Below are positions 41,990 to 53,556 of a stretch of DNA of 64,000 bases, piece after piece. The stretch is from Sepiola atlantica. Taxonomy: Eukaryota; Mollusca; Cephalopoda; Sepiida; Sepiolidae. The notes under the pieces are model-generated. The model was given only the letters and a program-made list of their open reading frames with translations. It made no database searches and was not told where the DNA came from. Position 1 is the first letter of the stretch; every line of letters begins with the position of its first letter. The DNA is taken from the NCBI GenBank assembly GCA_963556195.1, contig OY744531.1, positions 110,069,622 to 110,133,621 of the forward strand. The letters run 5' to 3'. Position numbers and translations under genes: made by a program.

Positions 41990-42480
41990 GAGTCAGATAC
42001 GTCCTAAAATTGAGTACTGCTATGTTAGGCAGGTTCCGCTTGGGTCACTGTATCTTGCCTTGACAGGGTACAAAACCGACTTCGCAGTCAAGGGGATGAT
42101 ATATTCTCTTCTCTGCAGTCCATTTCGCACAGAAGAGATGTAGCTAGCCCCCGTCTCTTCTGTATCAATATTTACATGGTAGGAAATCGACTGAGCTCCA
42201 ATTCCTCGTTCTCCCCTTGTAAAACATTCACATCAAGAACCCGACTCGCTACAACCATAGCAGATTACTTTCTTTTCTATCTCTCTGTACCAAAAACCAA
42301 GCGAAACTTCCATGAACAAAGTTTTATTGCTAGAGTATGTGGAACAAAATACCAGTTAGCTGCTTCCCAGCCGACTCCCACATGGTCATCTTCAAGTCTA
42401 ATGTAGACAAATACTTGTTGAGCCATCATTTTGGATAATGAATTTCTCTTAAGAACTATTCTGCCCATTCCAATGTTGTT
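41990..42480 (+). pseudogene. CR1/L2-like LINE, C-terminal end (fossil)
   Basis: Plus-strand reading near 42330-42430 gives WNKIPVSCFPADSHMVIFK then SNVDKYLLS, the same C-terminal signature as the fossils at 2225 and 59560. Earlier text is broken by stops and frame changes. No catalytic motif remains. Confidence 0.75.
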
Positions 42481-42590
42481 TCATGGTGGCATTCAACGTT
42501 CAATCGAAGATCTTCTTAACACTTATTCTTGGGTAGCCTTCAGCCTTGATAAGCAGTAACCAAATAGTATTTAAAAATGACAAAAAAGGA
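42481..42590. other. LINE 3' UTR or unique flank
   Basis: Follows the LINE reading directly; no further motif. Confidence 0.35.
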
Positions 42591-43896
42591 GAGCGATGAA
42601 ATATAAATGAGGAAAAAAGAAAAGACGGACAAAAGAAAGTGTTAGAAAAAAATGAAAAGATAGAAAACTATGTGAAAATTAGAAAATAGCAAATTAATAA
42701 AAAATGGTGGCTACATGAAAAAATAAGGAGAAAATCAAAGGAGAGAAGAGAAAATCGATACTCTGGAATTAATTAGTTATATAGAGAATTACAAATTACA
42801 AAACTAGTAAATCGATAAGCAAAAACGTTTTGTTTAGAAAGAAAAGAAATAGAAAGAAAGAAAATAGAAAGAAAGAAAGAAAAAAGAAAGAAAGGCGAAC
42901 AATGAAAGTGATAAAATGGAGGAAAGAAACAGGAAAAATAGCAAGTGACAAAAAAAAAAAATAGAAGAAAGAAAACGACAATGGAAAAAAAAAGATGACA
43001 CAAAGGAAAGAATAAAAGTTACCAACGTTGAGAGCACGGAAGAAAGACGGAAAGAAAGAAAGAATATTGTATCAACATTAAAAACAAAGAAAGAACAAAA
43101 GAGAACGGGCGATAATCGGGACAAAGGCAGGGAAAAGAAAGAAAGATTATGCCAACATTAAGTATAAAGAAAGATTGAAAGAAATAAAGAAAGAAAAAAA
43201 CACTTCGATACAAAAAGAAAAAAAGAACAATAATATAAATGAAAAGGATGAAGTTAGAAAGAAAAAGGAAACAAAGAAAGAAAAAAGAAAGAAAGAGAGA
43301 AAGAAAAAAAGAAAGAAACTAAAAAAGAAAGAAAGAAAGGAAAATAATATAAATGATAAGGATGAAGGAAAGAAAGAGAGAAATAAAAGAAAGAGAGAAA
43401 GAAAAAAGGAAGAAAGAAAAGGAAAGAAAGGAAAATACTATAAATGATAAGAGTAAAGGCAGAAAGAAAGAAAGAAATAAAGAAAGAATGAAAAAAACGA
43501 AAGAAATAAAAAAAACAAGAAAGATAGAAAAAAGAAAGATGGAAAAAAGAAAGAAAGGAGGAAAGAAAATATGAAAGAAAGAAAGAAAAAAAGAGAGTAA
43601 GTAAACAGAAAGAAAGAAAGAAAGAAAAAAGAAAAAAGTAAAAAGAAAGAAAAAGATAGAAAAAAAGAAAAAAAGACAGAAAGAAAGAAAAACGGAAGGA
43701 AAGAAAGGACAAAGATATAAACGTTAAGAAAAAAGAAAGAAAGAAAGAAAGAAAGAAAGAAAAAAAGAAAAAAGTAAATAGAAAGAAAAAGATAGAAAAA
43801 AAGAAAAAAGACAGAAAGAAAGAAAAACGGAAGGAAAGAAAGGACAAGGATATAAACGTTAAGAAAAAAGAAAGAAAGAAAGAAGGAAAGAAAGAC

Positions 43897-43935
<39 letters not shown>

Positions 43936-43940
43936 AAAAG
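42590..43940. repeat. Purine-rich block with (GAAA)n and a ~125-bp duplicated unit
   Basis: 1.3 kb of A and G on the plus strand. The segment 'aaacggaaggaaagaaagga' plus 'caaagatataaacgttaaga' occurs twice (about 43690 and 43830), and similar 'aatataaatgataaggatga' units recur from 43230 to 43470. Ends in (GAAA)n at 43895-43938. Phe/Ser/Leu frames up to 337 codons on the minus strand are artefacts. Confidence 0.92.
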
Positions 43941-44383
43941 GGGGGAATAAATCATGTCGACGTAAATGAAGACAAAAAAGAAGAAATAGAGCAAATATTT
44001 TCGTCGGATCGGCAAACGCCAAAAGAAAAAGAAAAAAGATGTTTTCTCATCAGAGATTACATTACAAAATAATCCCCGATGTGAAAACGGTGTCTTTTTG
44101 CTTTTGCTTATCTCAAGTGGCGTTTCATATACCGAAACGTCATCTAGAATAAATAGATCATTTTTCACATGAAAATATCTTCTAGTCATTTTGATATCAT
44201 ATACATGCAGAAACACCTGAATTGAATGAGGAACTCGCTGTTCTTTTGTACCAGCCCATAAAACCATATCACTTTATGTTCTTAGTTTTATAGCGTATAA
44301 TATTCAATTCGTAATGTTTGCAACGCATTTATAACTTACCGGTAACTGTAAATTCCGCTTACTTTAATTCATGTAGCTGTACA

Positions 44384-44392
<9 letters not shown>
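43941..44392. other. No recognisable feature
   Basis: Unique-looking sequence between the purine block and a TA tract. Confidence 0.4.

Positions 44393-44442
<50 letters not shown>
44393..44442. repeat. (TA)n microsatellite
   Basis: About 24 units. Confidence 0.98.
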
Positions 44443-45010
<568 letters not shown>

Positions 45011-45339
45011 GTATTTATAATTATTAGTCGCCCCCAAATCTAGGCTGGGCTCTGTAATGAGTAGTATTAACACAGCCGTTATCGTGGTTTCAATGCATAT
45101 TCCTTTCAGTAGTCGAATACTTTGACGATGGCTGCCTTTAAATAGGATTGATCTCTCGCTGATTTAACGGGTTGTTGATAACGGCGGTTTTTGAGTTTGA
45201 AATATAACTTATGTTCCGGAGTTTAAGTGCGGCGACCCGTATGAATAATTCCGAGGTCAGAGAAAAGCTTGATATTTCGTCATAGTAAAGGAAAGTAAAA
45301 ACAACATATAGTAGCTAATAATTTATATATTCTCACAAT
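45011..45339. other. No recognisable feature
   Basis: Contains a faint second family-A-like segment ('gcggcgacccgtatgaataa' then 'ttccgaggtcagag') without a ribozyme core. Confidence 0.4.
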
Positions 45340-45990
45340 TCGAAATGCATCTCTAAAGGTGTTTTTCTTCCGAATACAGCTCACTCGAAAACGCCGCTCT
45401 TAGCATCCACAACGGTTTTATTAGCACACAGGCTTCAAGGATTCTTTCTGGCAACAAGATCGTCCTTGGTGTTTCAAGCGGTATGGTTGGTGTCTTTCCC
45501 AGACATAAGAATCCATGGGATTGCAATCAGGCTAGTTGGGAGGGGGGTTTATATTGAGACTGGTGATATCATATAGTTGAGAGCCATACTGGTGAAGTTG
45601 TGGAAGTTTTTCTGCAGGTGTGATACGGCGCTTAGTCCTGCAGCTACCTTCTCCACCTTGCGATTGAGAACAGTAGGCAGCAACTCAATATAGTCATCTG
45701 AATTGGGTCTGAATCCCTTTTTGATGATGTGGGACGGTATTAGATGGCCTTCGTTTAAAAATCACAGTTTGAGGAAAATTGGTATTTGTGACGTAAAGGC
45801 TTCGTCCAGACGGTATAATATCCACCTGTATGTATGTGCATTGTGTAACTGGTCTTGACAAGAACCAAGATATCCACAGTTCGACTGAGGTCTTGATCTT
45901 GCTGAAACGTTTATTGGCTTTCTTAACTCAGTTCTCTTAGGCTTGGCGATAAGCATAAGATCCTCGTTAAGCGCTTTCTTCACATGGACC
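45340..45990 (-). pseudogene. Mariner-family transposase (fossil)
   Basis: Minus strand starts VKKALNEDL...LRKPINVSARS, like the DNA-binding helix region of mariner transposases (NVS.RT pattern). It continues with IIKKGFRPNSDDYIELLPTV and LNRKVEKVAAG, resembling the catalytic-domain text before the second Asp block. Later text (MISP..., GKDTNHTA, KTVVDA) is preserved only by switching frames across stops, where the D-D-D triad should be. It is clearly inactive. Terminal inverted repeats were not found. Telomere-like DNA abuts its 5' end. Confidence 0.6.
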
Positions 45991-45992
45991 AC

Positions 45993-46140
45993 CCTACCCT
46001 AACCCCACATACCCTAACCCTAACCACACTAACCCTAACCACACTAACCCTAACCATACTAACCCTAATCCTAACCGTAATCCTAACCACACTAACTCTA
46101 ACCATAATTATAACCATACCCCTAACCTTATCTCTCTCGT
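45993..46140. repeat. Interstitial (CCCTAA)-like array
   Basis: 'accctaaccccacatacc' followed by repeated 'ctaaccctaaccacacta' units, degrading to the right. A longer 15-18-bp higher unit (TAACCACAC plus TAACCC) is visible. Confidence 0.9.
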
Positions 46141-47204
46141 TAAGTTCCGCATTGCCTTGCCTGGATCTTACCGCACTTTTTCGACGAATTACGTTGTGTG
46201 GACACAGTCAGCACCCAAGCTATAGTTATTCCTACTAACCACTGATTTCACGTATCCATCGAAATGCTTCAGCTCACGTCTCATGGCTGTCTAAAGCACG
46301 GGGCTGCAGCTAAAATTTCCGAAGTTTTAATTTCGCCGCGAATCGCAATGATGCAGGTCACACTTTTTTCAATAGTTCAGTGCTTTCCTCTGTGAGAGCT
46401 TCACCACAGCCAATAGTACACAGAAACAGTTCTCCGTTGCACTTCATTTTTTTCTGAAATGAATTATCAAATTTATCACCCTATATAATTTGTACTTTTA
46501 ATCATTCTTGACTAGTTATGATATTATAATGTAGCTACGGTGTACTTTAATCCACACCGTGTGTCCTTCTCGATCCCCACGGGGTGTCTATTTCGTCGAT
46601 AGAATTAGTTGTAGTCGCAGTTATGATGTGGCAGCAGAGGTTTTCATTTTTCTCTCCCGCCTAGTAGCTGCAATTTTGCACAACATAAAAGTAAAAACTT
46701 CAACAATAATGTTGCTCAATGTCTCATGTCACTTGACTTTTTATTCTTTCATTCTCTTACAGCAATGTAAGGTTACATATGATATAAGCTTATCCATCTC
46801 CCTCCGTACTAAACAATGATGGAACTTCGAAAAAACTGCCACTGAACACAACTAGCTTACATGCCAAAGATGAAAACTCTCCTTACTTACTTCCTCCCTA
46901 CGTGTCATTTCGTACTTCCGTCCATGATTCAACTTCCTGTACACGTATCTTTATTTCTACTTTTAACTTCTAATGACATTTTCCATACACTTACTTATTT
47001 CTTAACCTATGTGGAAATTTTCCGATTCTAACTTTACTTTTCCACACCCGCATCTATATATTATAAAACTATGAAGACTACCCTACTATTTCATCATAGC
47101 TCTATGAGGATAGACGAGGTTATACATTTCTCTGTCGCTCCAAACACTTTTTTACACCTGAGGCAATTTTCTATCTATACCAATCTACAATCAAACCATG
47201 TATA
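46141..47204. other. No recognisable feature
   Basis: Unique-looking sequence. 86-codon frame at 46559 without motif. Confidence 0.4.
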
Positions 47205-47640
47205 AAGTACTATTGTAATATTTCGGCTGGTGAATCTCTGTCCCATTTGAGGGTTCTTGGTAAGGTGCAGAAACGTATCTGTGATTTGATTGGGCCTACC
47301 CTTTCTTTTTCTCTGCACCCTCTCTCTCACAGACGTGATGTTGCTAGTCTCAGTCTTTTCTGTAAATACAATTATGGCATGTGTTCTTCAGAATTATGTG
47401 ATCTATTCTTTGCTTCTTTTGTTCCAGATCGTTTGACTCGTTGGTCTAGTGGTCTCCATTAATTTGCTGTGTTGATACCTCATTGTAATACGGCTTCCTA
47501 TTCCGGTGACTTCTTTACAAGAACTGCAGGCTTATGGAACTCTCTTCCTGCTGACTGTTTCCTCCTACCTATAACCTTGGTCTTTTAAAAACTAAGGCCA
47601 ATAGGTATCTCCTGTCTTTGCGATGATCCTATTTGTTCTT
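47205..47640 (+). pseudogene. CR1/L2-like LINE, RT C-terminal region (fossil)
   Basis: Frame 47247-47462 reads LGKVQKRICDLIG, then SLHPLSHRRDVASLSLF, CSSEL and FFASFVPDRLTR. This is the conserved region behind the RT palm in CR1/L2 LINEs (VQKRA..LIG, SHRRDVASL.LFY.Y..G.CS.EL). After a stop at 47460 it continues in another phase with RTAGLWNSLPADCF. It is longer than the other LINE fossils here, but still lacks the catalytic domain. Confidence 0.8.
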
Positions 47641-47945
47641 GTTAGCTCATTAAATCAATTGAGAACGGGAATTGGGCGATCAACAGTTGCTATGAATAGA
47701 TGGGGCTACAAAACTGACCCAACCATCTGTGAATGTGGAAAGGAAGACTATATGATGCAACATTGCCTGGTCTGCCCCCTACTGCCCAACTGGTGTTGCT
47801 TGAAAGATCTTGCAGAGTACAACACTATTGCAAAGGACTGCATAAAAGTGTGGGAAACTGTCATATGACCACATGCTTCAAAGATACGCAAAGAAGAAGA
47901 TCAAGTGGCTTCATGTCTTGTCTGGAGCGATTTCAATAAATAGAA
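47640..47945 (+). pseudogene. Second non-LTR element, C-terminal zinc knuckle and 3' tail
   Basis: Frame to 47868 reads RTGIGRSTVAMNRWGYKTDP then CECGKED...MQHCLVCPLL and DCIKVWETVI. The C-x-C...H-x3-C arrangement is the C-terminal knuckle of many invertebrate non-LTR reverse transcriptases. The 3' end 'caagtggcttcatgtcttgt' plus 'ctggagcgatttcaataaa' equals the tail of the SINE-like repeats at 12850 and 21908. Joined directly to the LINE fossil before it. Confidence 0.75.
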
Positions 47946-48516
47946 AAAATAGCTCCAACTTAACATGAACACGGACAACAATCCAAAGTATCAGCAACGT
48001 CTCTTTACGAATAATCGCTGGTAATCCAAAAAAATTCACCAACTGATATTTTAGAGGAATATAACCTGAATTGAACTGAAAGAGAACAGATGTGTGGGCG
48101 TATTTAAGAGACAAACGAGAGGAATTTGGTAAATGATGTCGAAAATGTACAAGTCTTGCAATAGATAAAATATACTTCACGCTCAATAACACTTGAGGCG
48201 TAATGAAATCTAATGCGATATTTCCTCCGAGTATGTCATGGAATGTTTGATTTCCGATTGATTGCCTCCTCAGGGTACAGGCGCCAATCTAGCTGTGTCC
48301 AATATTCTTGGATAATAGCATCCTTCTATTAAAAATCAGTCTGGGTTGACATTTGAGAATACTTTGAATAACAAGGCTGACTAAATATCGGCTTGTAAAA
48401 TAGAATGACCCTTTAGGGACGAAGAAACAAATAGTAGTTATCTATTATTCTACAATTAAATAAATATTGATATAAGAATATGTAATAGTTCCAGCGGAAA
48501 ACGTATTCATTTAAAC

Positions 48517-48518
<2 letters not shown>
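47946..48518. other. No recognisable feature
   Basis: AT-rich. 93-codon minus frame (47911-48192) without motif. Confidence 0.4.

Positions 48519-48563
<45 letters not shown>
48519..48563. repeat. (TA)n microsatellite
   Basis: About 22 units at the 3' end of the minus-strand SINE. Confidence 0.98.
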
Positions 48564-48567
<4 letters not shown>

Positions 48568-48868
48568 ACGGTCGCAAAGCCTGGACGCGCACGAGTGTCG
48601 TTGCCGACATCGCACACTGTCCATGGCCGTAGCGGCGGTGATTTGTTAAGAATCACCGTGTCTAGGGCACAGCATATGGAAGGCGGAGCCCATCCCTCTC
48701 CTTCCGCTGCCTTGAACCTTCCCTGAGTTTTAGTAAGGTACCCATTTTACTGCTGGGTGGACAGGGGGAGTTTTTAGACCCAAAAATTCGCATGCCGTGA
48801 GGGTGATCGAACCCGGGTCGTCCAGCCCAAAGACAAGTGCTATAACCACTCGTCCCCAGGCCCTCCCT
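48564..48868 (-). mobile_element. tRNA-derived SINE, near full length
   Basis: Minus strand: A box 'ggggacgagtggttatagca', anticodon-arm-like 'cttgtctttgggctgg', B box 'cccgggttcgatcacc', then a ~220-bp body with 'acctta', 'actcagggaaggttcaaggc', 'gggctccgccttccatatgc' and an end with 'caggctttgcgaccgttacc'. The head is the most tRNA-like in the window but carries too many mispairs for a tRNA gene. The central GC-rich block may be one of the shared SINE core domains known from molluscs; I cannot assign which. Confidence 0.75.
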
Positions 48869-48875
48869 ATATATA

Positions 48876-49275
48876 TATTCCATGATAAATGCCAGTATAC
48901 TGAAATCATGTTCCCTTAATAGGGTGAAAGTGAAAATTAATATACACTAAATGTACAAAAGCAAGGAAATTCCCAAATTTTGACACTTTTATTGTCATTA
49001 AGGGTATGCGAGCACAACAGGGCTATGTATTTTACTGGTAGGAAATTTTCTTCAGCGCACCTCACACACTTCATCCACTCATGCATAGAGATTTATACTG
49101 TAGTGATGTGATAATGAAATGGCTTGGTTGATATGTAGTCATACCCTTAATGACAATAAAAGTGTAAAAATTTGGGAATTTCCTTGCTTTTGTACATTTA
49201 GTGTATATGAATTTTCATCTTCACCCTATTAAGGGCACATGGTTTCAGTATACTGGCATTTATCATGGAATGTCA
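48876..49275. mobile_element. Fold-back element with ~130-bp arms
   Basis: 'ttccatgataaatgccagta' at the left end is matched in reverse by 'tactggcatttatcatggaa' at the right end. Complementarity continues through 'aagcaaggaaattcccaaat' and 'cattaagggtatg'. A ~135-bp spacer carries no frame. No hammerhead core was found. Confidence 0.9.
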
Positions 49276-49700
49276 CTACTTTTGTAAAGGCTATGCCTCA
49301 AGACAATGCTAATTTTTAATTTTTTTTTTAATTTTCTGGAAAACTAAGGTATATGGTAAACTGAAATTAAAATGCCATCAACTAGACCCTAGAACCCCTA
49401 TCTCTGCCAAAAATCAGCTGAATCCATCAAATAGTTGATAAGATACGGGGTGGCACACACGTACGTACGTACACACGGATAACACAAACTAACTCCTGAC
49501 CTTTCTGGATCTCTGGGTTGCCTTGACTAATGATGCTGAAATTCTACACACTTATAGAACCTATCAAATGAAAATTCTGTGCAAAGTTTTAAATAATTTG
49601 GTTTATTGGTTTATTAGTTATGACTGATCAAAGAAATGTGATTTCTAGCATAGGTCGTTTTTGAAGTCTATTAAGGGATAGAGCGCTATCGCGCCTCCAT
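49276..49700. mobile_element. Possible RTE-like LINE 3' end
   Basis: 'ccaaaaatcagctgaatcca' followed by 'tagttgataaga' and a 'cacacacgtacgtacgtaca' run resembles 3' tails of RTE-type LINEs that end in short ACGT-rich repeats. No coding remnant supports it. Confidence 0.35.
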
Positions 49701-49769
<69 letters not shown>

Positions 49770-49917
49770 ATAATATGATATATATGATATATATAATATA
49801 TATATAATGTATATATGTATATAATAATATGATATATATATAATATATATAATATATACATAATATATATATAATATATATATAATATATATAATATATA
49901 TATAATATATATATAAA

Positions 49918-49965
<48 letters not shown>

Positions 49966-49997
49966 TATATATATAAATATATATATATAAATATACT

Positions 49998-50028
<31 letters not shown>

Positions 50029-50030
50029 CC
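49701..50030. repeat. Long compound (TA)n region
   Basis: TA tract then irregular ATAATATAT/ATGATATAT units for about 330 bp. The 138-codon Tyr/Ile frame is an artefact. Confidence 0.98.
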
Positions 50031-50393
50031 TTATCAACGGACATTCACCAACTGGACAGACTCCATATTTTTACACGCAAACTCTCACTCTCTATTACTT
50101 AATATTTTTTCAAATTTTGAATTTTGGCTTTTCCACTGCCAACTTATTTATCTATGTAATTCCTCTGATGATAAGATTTTAATCTTTGAAAAGCCTTGGC
50201 TTAGGGAAAGAATAATTAACATGTTTTACCGAGTACACCTTGCATTGAACAATTGAAGTTGAAATAGATTTGTCATTCGTACATGTTTATCTCTCTTCTT
50301 TCATTTATCTTTATAATAGCTCTATCTCGTATAGTGAGCTTAAACATTTCTCTATAGGTTCTATCTACTAAAAGTATACTTTTAGTTTCGTAT

Positions 50394-50394
<1 letters not shown>
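50031..50394 (+). mobile_element. Family C hammerhead repeat
   Basis: Sister of 30495-30768. The end 'tagctctatctcgtatagtg' plus 'agctt' parallels 'tgctctactcaacgtattga' at 24350 and leads into a TA tract. Confidence 0.75.
50160..50208 (+). ncRNA. Hammerhead ribozyme motif (family C)
   Basis: Core CUGAUGA, helix II AAGAU/AUCUU (closing U-U mispair), core GAAA, helix III AAGC/GCUU with loop CUUG, triplet UUA, and helix I UUCCU/GGGAA (one wobble). Confidence 0.75.

Positions 50395-50461
<67 letters not shown>
50395..50461. repeat. (TA)n microsatellite
   Basis: About 33 units. Confidence 0.99.
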
Positions 50462-50464
<3 letters not shown>

Positions 50465-50489
50465 TCTGTTGGGGGCTTCCTTAAGAAGC

Positions 50490-51045
50490 ACCGACTAGCT
50501 TAAAAGCAATCAGATATTTTTTAAAAAAAACAGATAAAGCGATGCGAGAATTTTAATAAATGAAACATTGATTTTTTTATATATAAGATATTTCGTCATA
50601 CGCATGTCTTCCTCAACGGTTACAGTGATTTGTGTTTTTTCATCTTTTTATGCCATTGTCGGCAACCCAGGTCGGCACAGTCGACCTGAGAGCACGAAGT
50701 CCCGGTGTCAAATGGGAGAGTATTCTTCGTGTCAGAGTAGTACTAGTAGCAAGCACGCTGGTTCGCGGTAGTTTTAGGAGATCCGTTGGGGCCTACCTTA
50801 AAAAGCATTGACTAAAAATAATAACTCTCCCATTTGACATCGGGACTTCGTACTCATAGGTCGACTCTGCCGACCTGGGTTGCCGACAATGGAATAAAAA
50901 GATGAAAAAACACAAATCACTGTAACCGTTGAGGAAGACATGCGTATGACGAAATATATATAAAAAAAAATCAATGTTTCATTTATTAAAATTCTCGCAT
51001 CGCTTTATCTGTTTTTTTTTATCTGATTGCTTCTTAAGATGATTT
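50490..51045. mobile_element. Fold-back element with ~210-bp arms
   Basis: Left arm from 'cttaaaagcaatcagatatt' and right arm ending 'atctgattgcttcttaaga' are inverted copies, including 'gataaagcgatgcgagaatt', 'gcatgtcttcctcaacggtt' and 'gccattgtcggcaacccagg'. The right arm has UUGAGGA...GAAA at 50929-50957, a family-B-like but mutated hammerhead core. Confidence 0.9.
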
Positions 51046-51599
51046 CAAAAGAAAGTGAAAATCAGCGAATGTTGCTTAATTGTTTTTTACTGACGCTTTA
51101 TCAAATTCAATACAAATATGAAATATTTGAATTTTCAAATGGAAGGTTGTACCCATATAGGTTTATAGATAATAGGGACCATAGGTGTCTTCTATCACAG
51201 CCAAGTTTAATTATAATGGAGAACCGATACACTTACCTCCATCATTATAATCTCATTTCCGTCAGTATGTCTAGCTTAATGTTTAAAATTAAATTTGTGT
51301 TGGTCTGTCACGAATAAGTTATAAATAGCATTTATCAACATGTTCTTTTTTTTTTTTAGATAGAACAAGTTTTCGGCGTGACGTAGGTAGGTGCATATAG
51401 GTAGTGTCGACGGTATTTATAGATAGAGATTCCACTGCATTTTATGACCAGAAACAGATGAAGGTAGCGTAAAATGTTGACATTCCATTATCTTCTCGGT
51501 TAGGTTTGTAAAACAGTAACACATGGACTTGCCAACTGTTACACGTAATCGCACCTGCAACATGTTGTCAGGAGTTGTACTTTGTTAACGCCCTCTATC
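51046..51599. other. No recognisable feature
   Basis: 96-codon frame at 51027 without motif; AT-rich. Confidence 0.4.
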
Positions 51600-51634
51600 A
51601 ACCCTAACCCTAACCCTAACCCTAACCCTAACCC
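51600..51634. repeat. Interstitial telomeric repeat (CCCTAA)5-6, perfect
   Basis: 'accctaaccctaaccctaac' continues without error for about 33 bp. Confidence 0.97.
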
Positions 51635-52839
51635 TTACTCTAGCTCTAAACCATCCTGACAACCCGAAGCGCCACTCATCATTTTATGTGCTTTCTGGGT
51701 TCTAGCATGTTGAAATACGCGTTTCTCGTAAGGTGTGAAAGGTTTGAAAAACAAAACAAACAAAAATTAGGATGAACAAAATTCTTGGTTTCATCTCTGA
51801 AATGGAAACACCCTTCGGAATCTATACTATATTATCATTTTTTGTCTGTCTGTCTCTCTGTCTCTCTGTCTTTCTACTTGTTTTTTTCTCTACACGGGGA
51901 GGGGTAATTGAAAACAACACATTATACCAAGATCAATCAAAAAATGTTCAAGTAAAGGTTTACAAAGAATGTTTATGTCTATCTGTCTTTCTGTCTTTCT
52001 GTCTTTCTGCATGTCTGACTGTTTGTCTGTAGATATGTTTGTCTGTCTGTTTATTTTTATGTTTGTTTGTTTCATTACACGGGGATCGAATTGAAAACAA
52101 TGCCCTATACAAAGATCGCTCCGAAAATATTTTCAAGTAAAGTTTTACGAGAAATTCAATGTGTGTATTGATTTTGCATTAGGAGTTTCACAATAAAATC
52201 GTAGGTTTGTTTTTTGCATATGTTTTTTGTTTTTGTTTTTTGTTGTTCCGGGCATCCGTATACAGTGTCCGCCATAAGTAACTACATATTTTCTTTTGTG
52301 TGTAACTTTGCTGACCCTTACGCATTTATTCGAAAGCTAAAATCGTGTATTTTAATAACCTAGTTTACTTAAGTAACACACTCGAGCTGCCATTGCTCAA
52401 GTACCGTTGAATATGTACGTCAAAATATGCCGCGCAGTCGCTGAAAGATTAGATTGATAAATATACAAATACATACAATAACTAATCAAATTACACTTTA
52501 CTTTTTCTCCCGCCAAAACTGAAGACCCCAAAAATAAAACACCCTAAAACAACAACAATACAACTACCGACCCAAGATCGCAACGAGATAGAAAAAAAAC
52601 AACTCTCCGACCCATAGTCCACCACTTGAAATCAGAGATACAAAATCTAGCTCGCAGAGTCGAGTAAACAATTAAGAAAGAAAAAAAGGAAAAACTTCGT
52701 CACTAATCACTCTTGCATGATATATACATATGTACTAGAAGAATACCCGTCCCAGGACAATTACTATTAATTTCGCGAACGGAAGAGTTTTGCACCACTT
52801 TTATATGCCCTTACGAAGATTTAGAATCCAGATATCTAA
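51635..52839. other. Low-complexity TCTG/CTGT runs, otherwise unrecognised
   Basis: TCTG/TTTCTGTC-type repeats at about 51843-51890 and 51975-52070, each followed by a 'tacacggggaggggtaattg'-type or 'acacggggatcgaattgaaa' segment and 'aacaacac...atac' text, so the two form a ~190-bp direct repeat. No gene. Confidence 0.55.
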
Positions 52840-53335
52840 TCCTTATATCTAGAATACTTTTTCTAATTTTAATCAAAATCTATTACATGATATTGATTCT
52901 AGAAACTGTCTAAAATTTTAGGCTAAAGCTTAAGGGATCTTAAGAAGAAATTAAAATTCAGGGAATCTTGTTTAATTGGTGTCTATGAATCAAATTCATT
53001 GAAATCTTAAATATTTGAAGTGGGGATGGGTTTTACCATATTATTCCCCCTAAAACCCCTTTAAAATATTCTAAGGAAACTAAAATTTGGAGAGTATTAA
53101 TATTTAATAGATAACATTGTAAAAATTAACAAAAAATCAGAAAATATCGTAATTTTCACGAAGGGTTTCCACACTTTATTTACCGCCTTTGCAATAAACC
53201 TAAATTAAACTAAATATAGCCCACATTACTACTAATGTGTTGCAAAAATTCATAATGATCGGTTGATTAGTTCAGGAGTGAATCTTGTACATACAAATAT
53301 ATAAATATATACACATACCTAACTTTATATTATAC
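52840..53335 (+). mobile_element. Non-coding dispersed repeat, second copy
   Basis: Partner of 17440-18480. Lacks the 32-bp tandem expansion, showing the expansion is a later change in one copy. Confidence 0.7.
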
Positions 53336-53499
53336 ATATAGTATGAAAGTATCTCTATGACAAGTAAGCTACGTAGAGGCGTCCATGTTTCATTCTCGCA
53401 GGAGATCGTTTAATAGTCCAAACGAATTTATTTTGCCATAACTCTACGTATTGGCGTTAAAAACTATTTAATATGTAATATATACTAGAATTTGGGCTC

Positions 53500-53500
<1 letters not shown>

Positions 53501-53553
<53 letters not shown>
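53501..53553. repeat. (TA)n microsatellite
   Basis: About 26 units, left edge of a fold-back element. Confidence 0.99.

Positions 53554-53555
<2 letters not shown>

Positions 53556-53556
<1 letters not shown>

Noticed and set aside
42176..42406. 76-codon frame as a gene
   Set aside because: It is an out-of-phase shadow of the LINE C-terminal fossil.
43254..44267. 337-codon Phe/Ser-rich frame on the minus strand
   Set aside because: Composition artefact of the (GAAA)-type purine block.
48564..48868. Functional tRNA gene on the minus strand
   Set aside because: A and B boxes are good, but the acceptor stem and spacing fail and a SINE body continues from the head.
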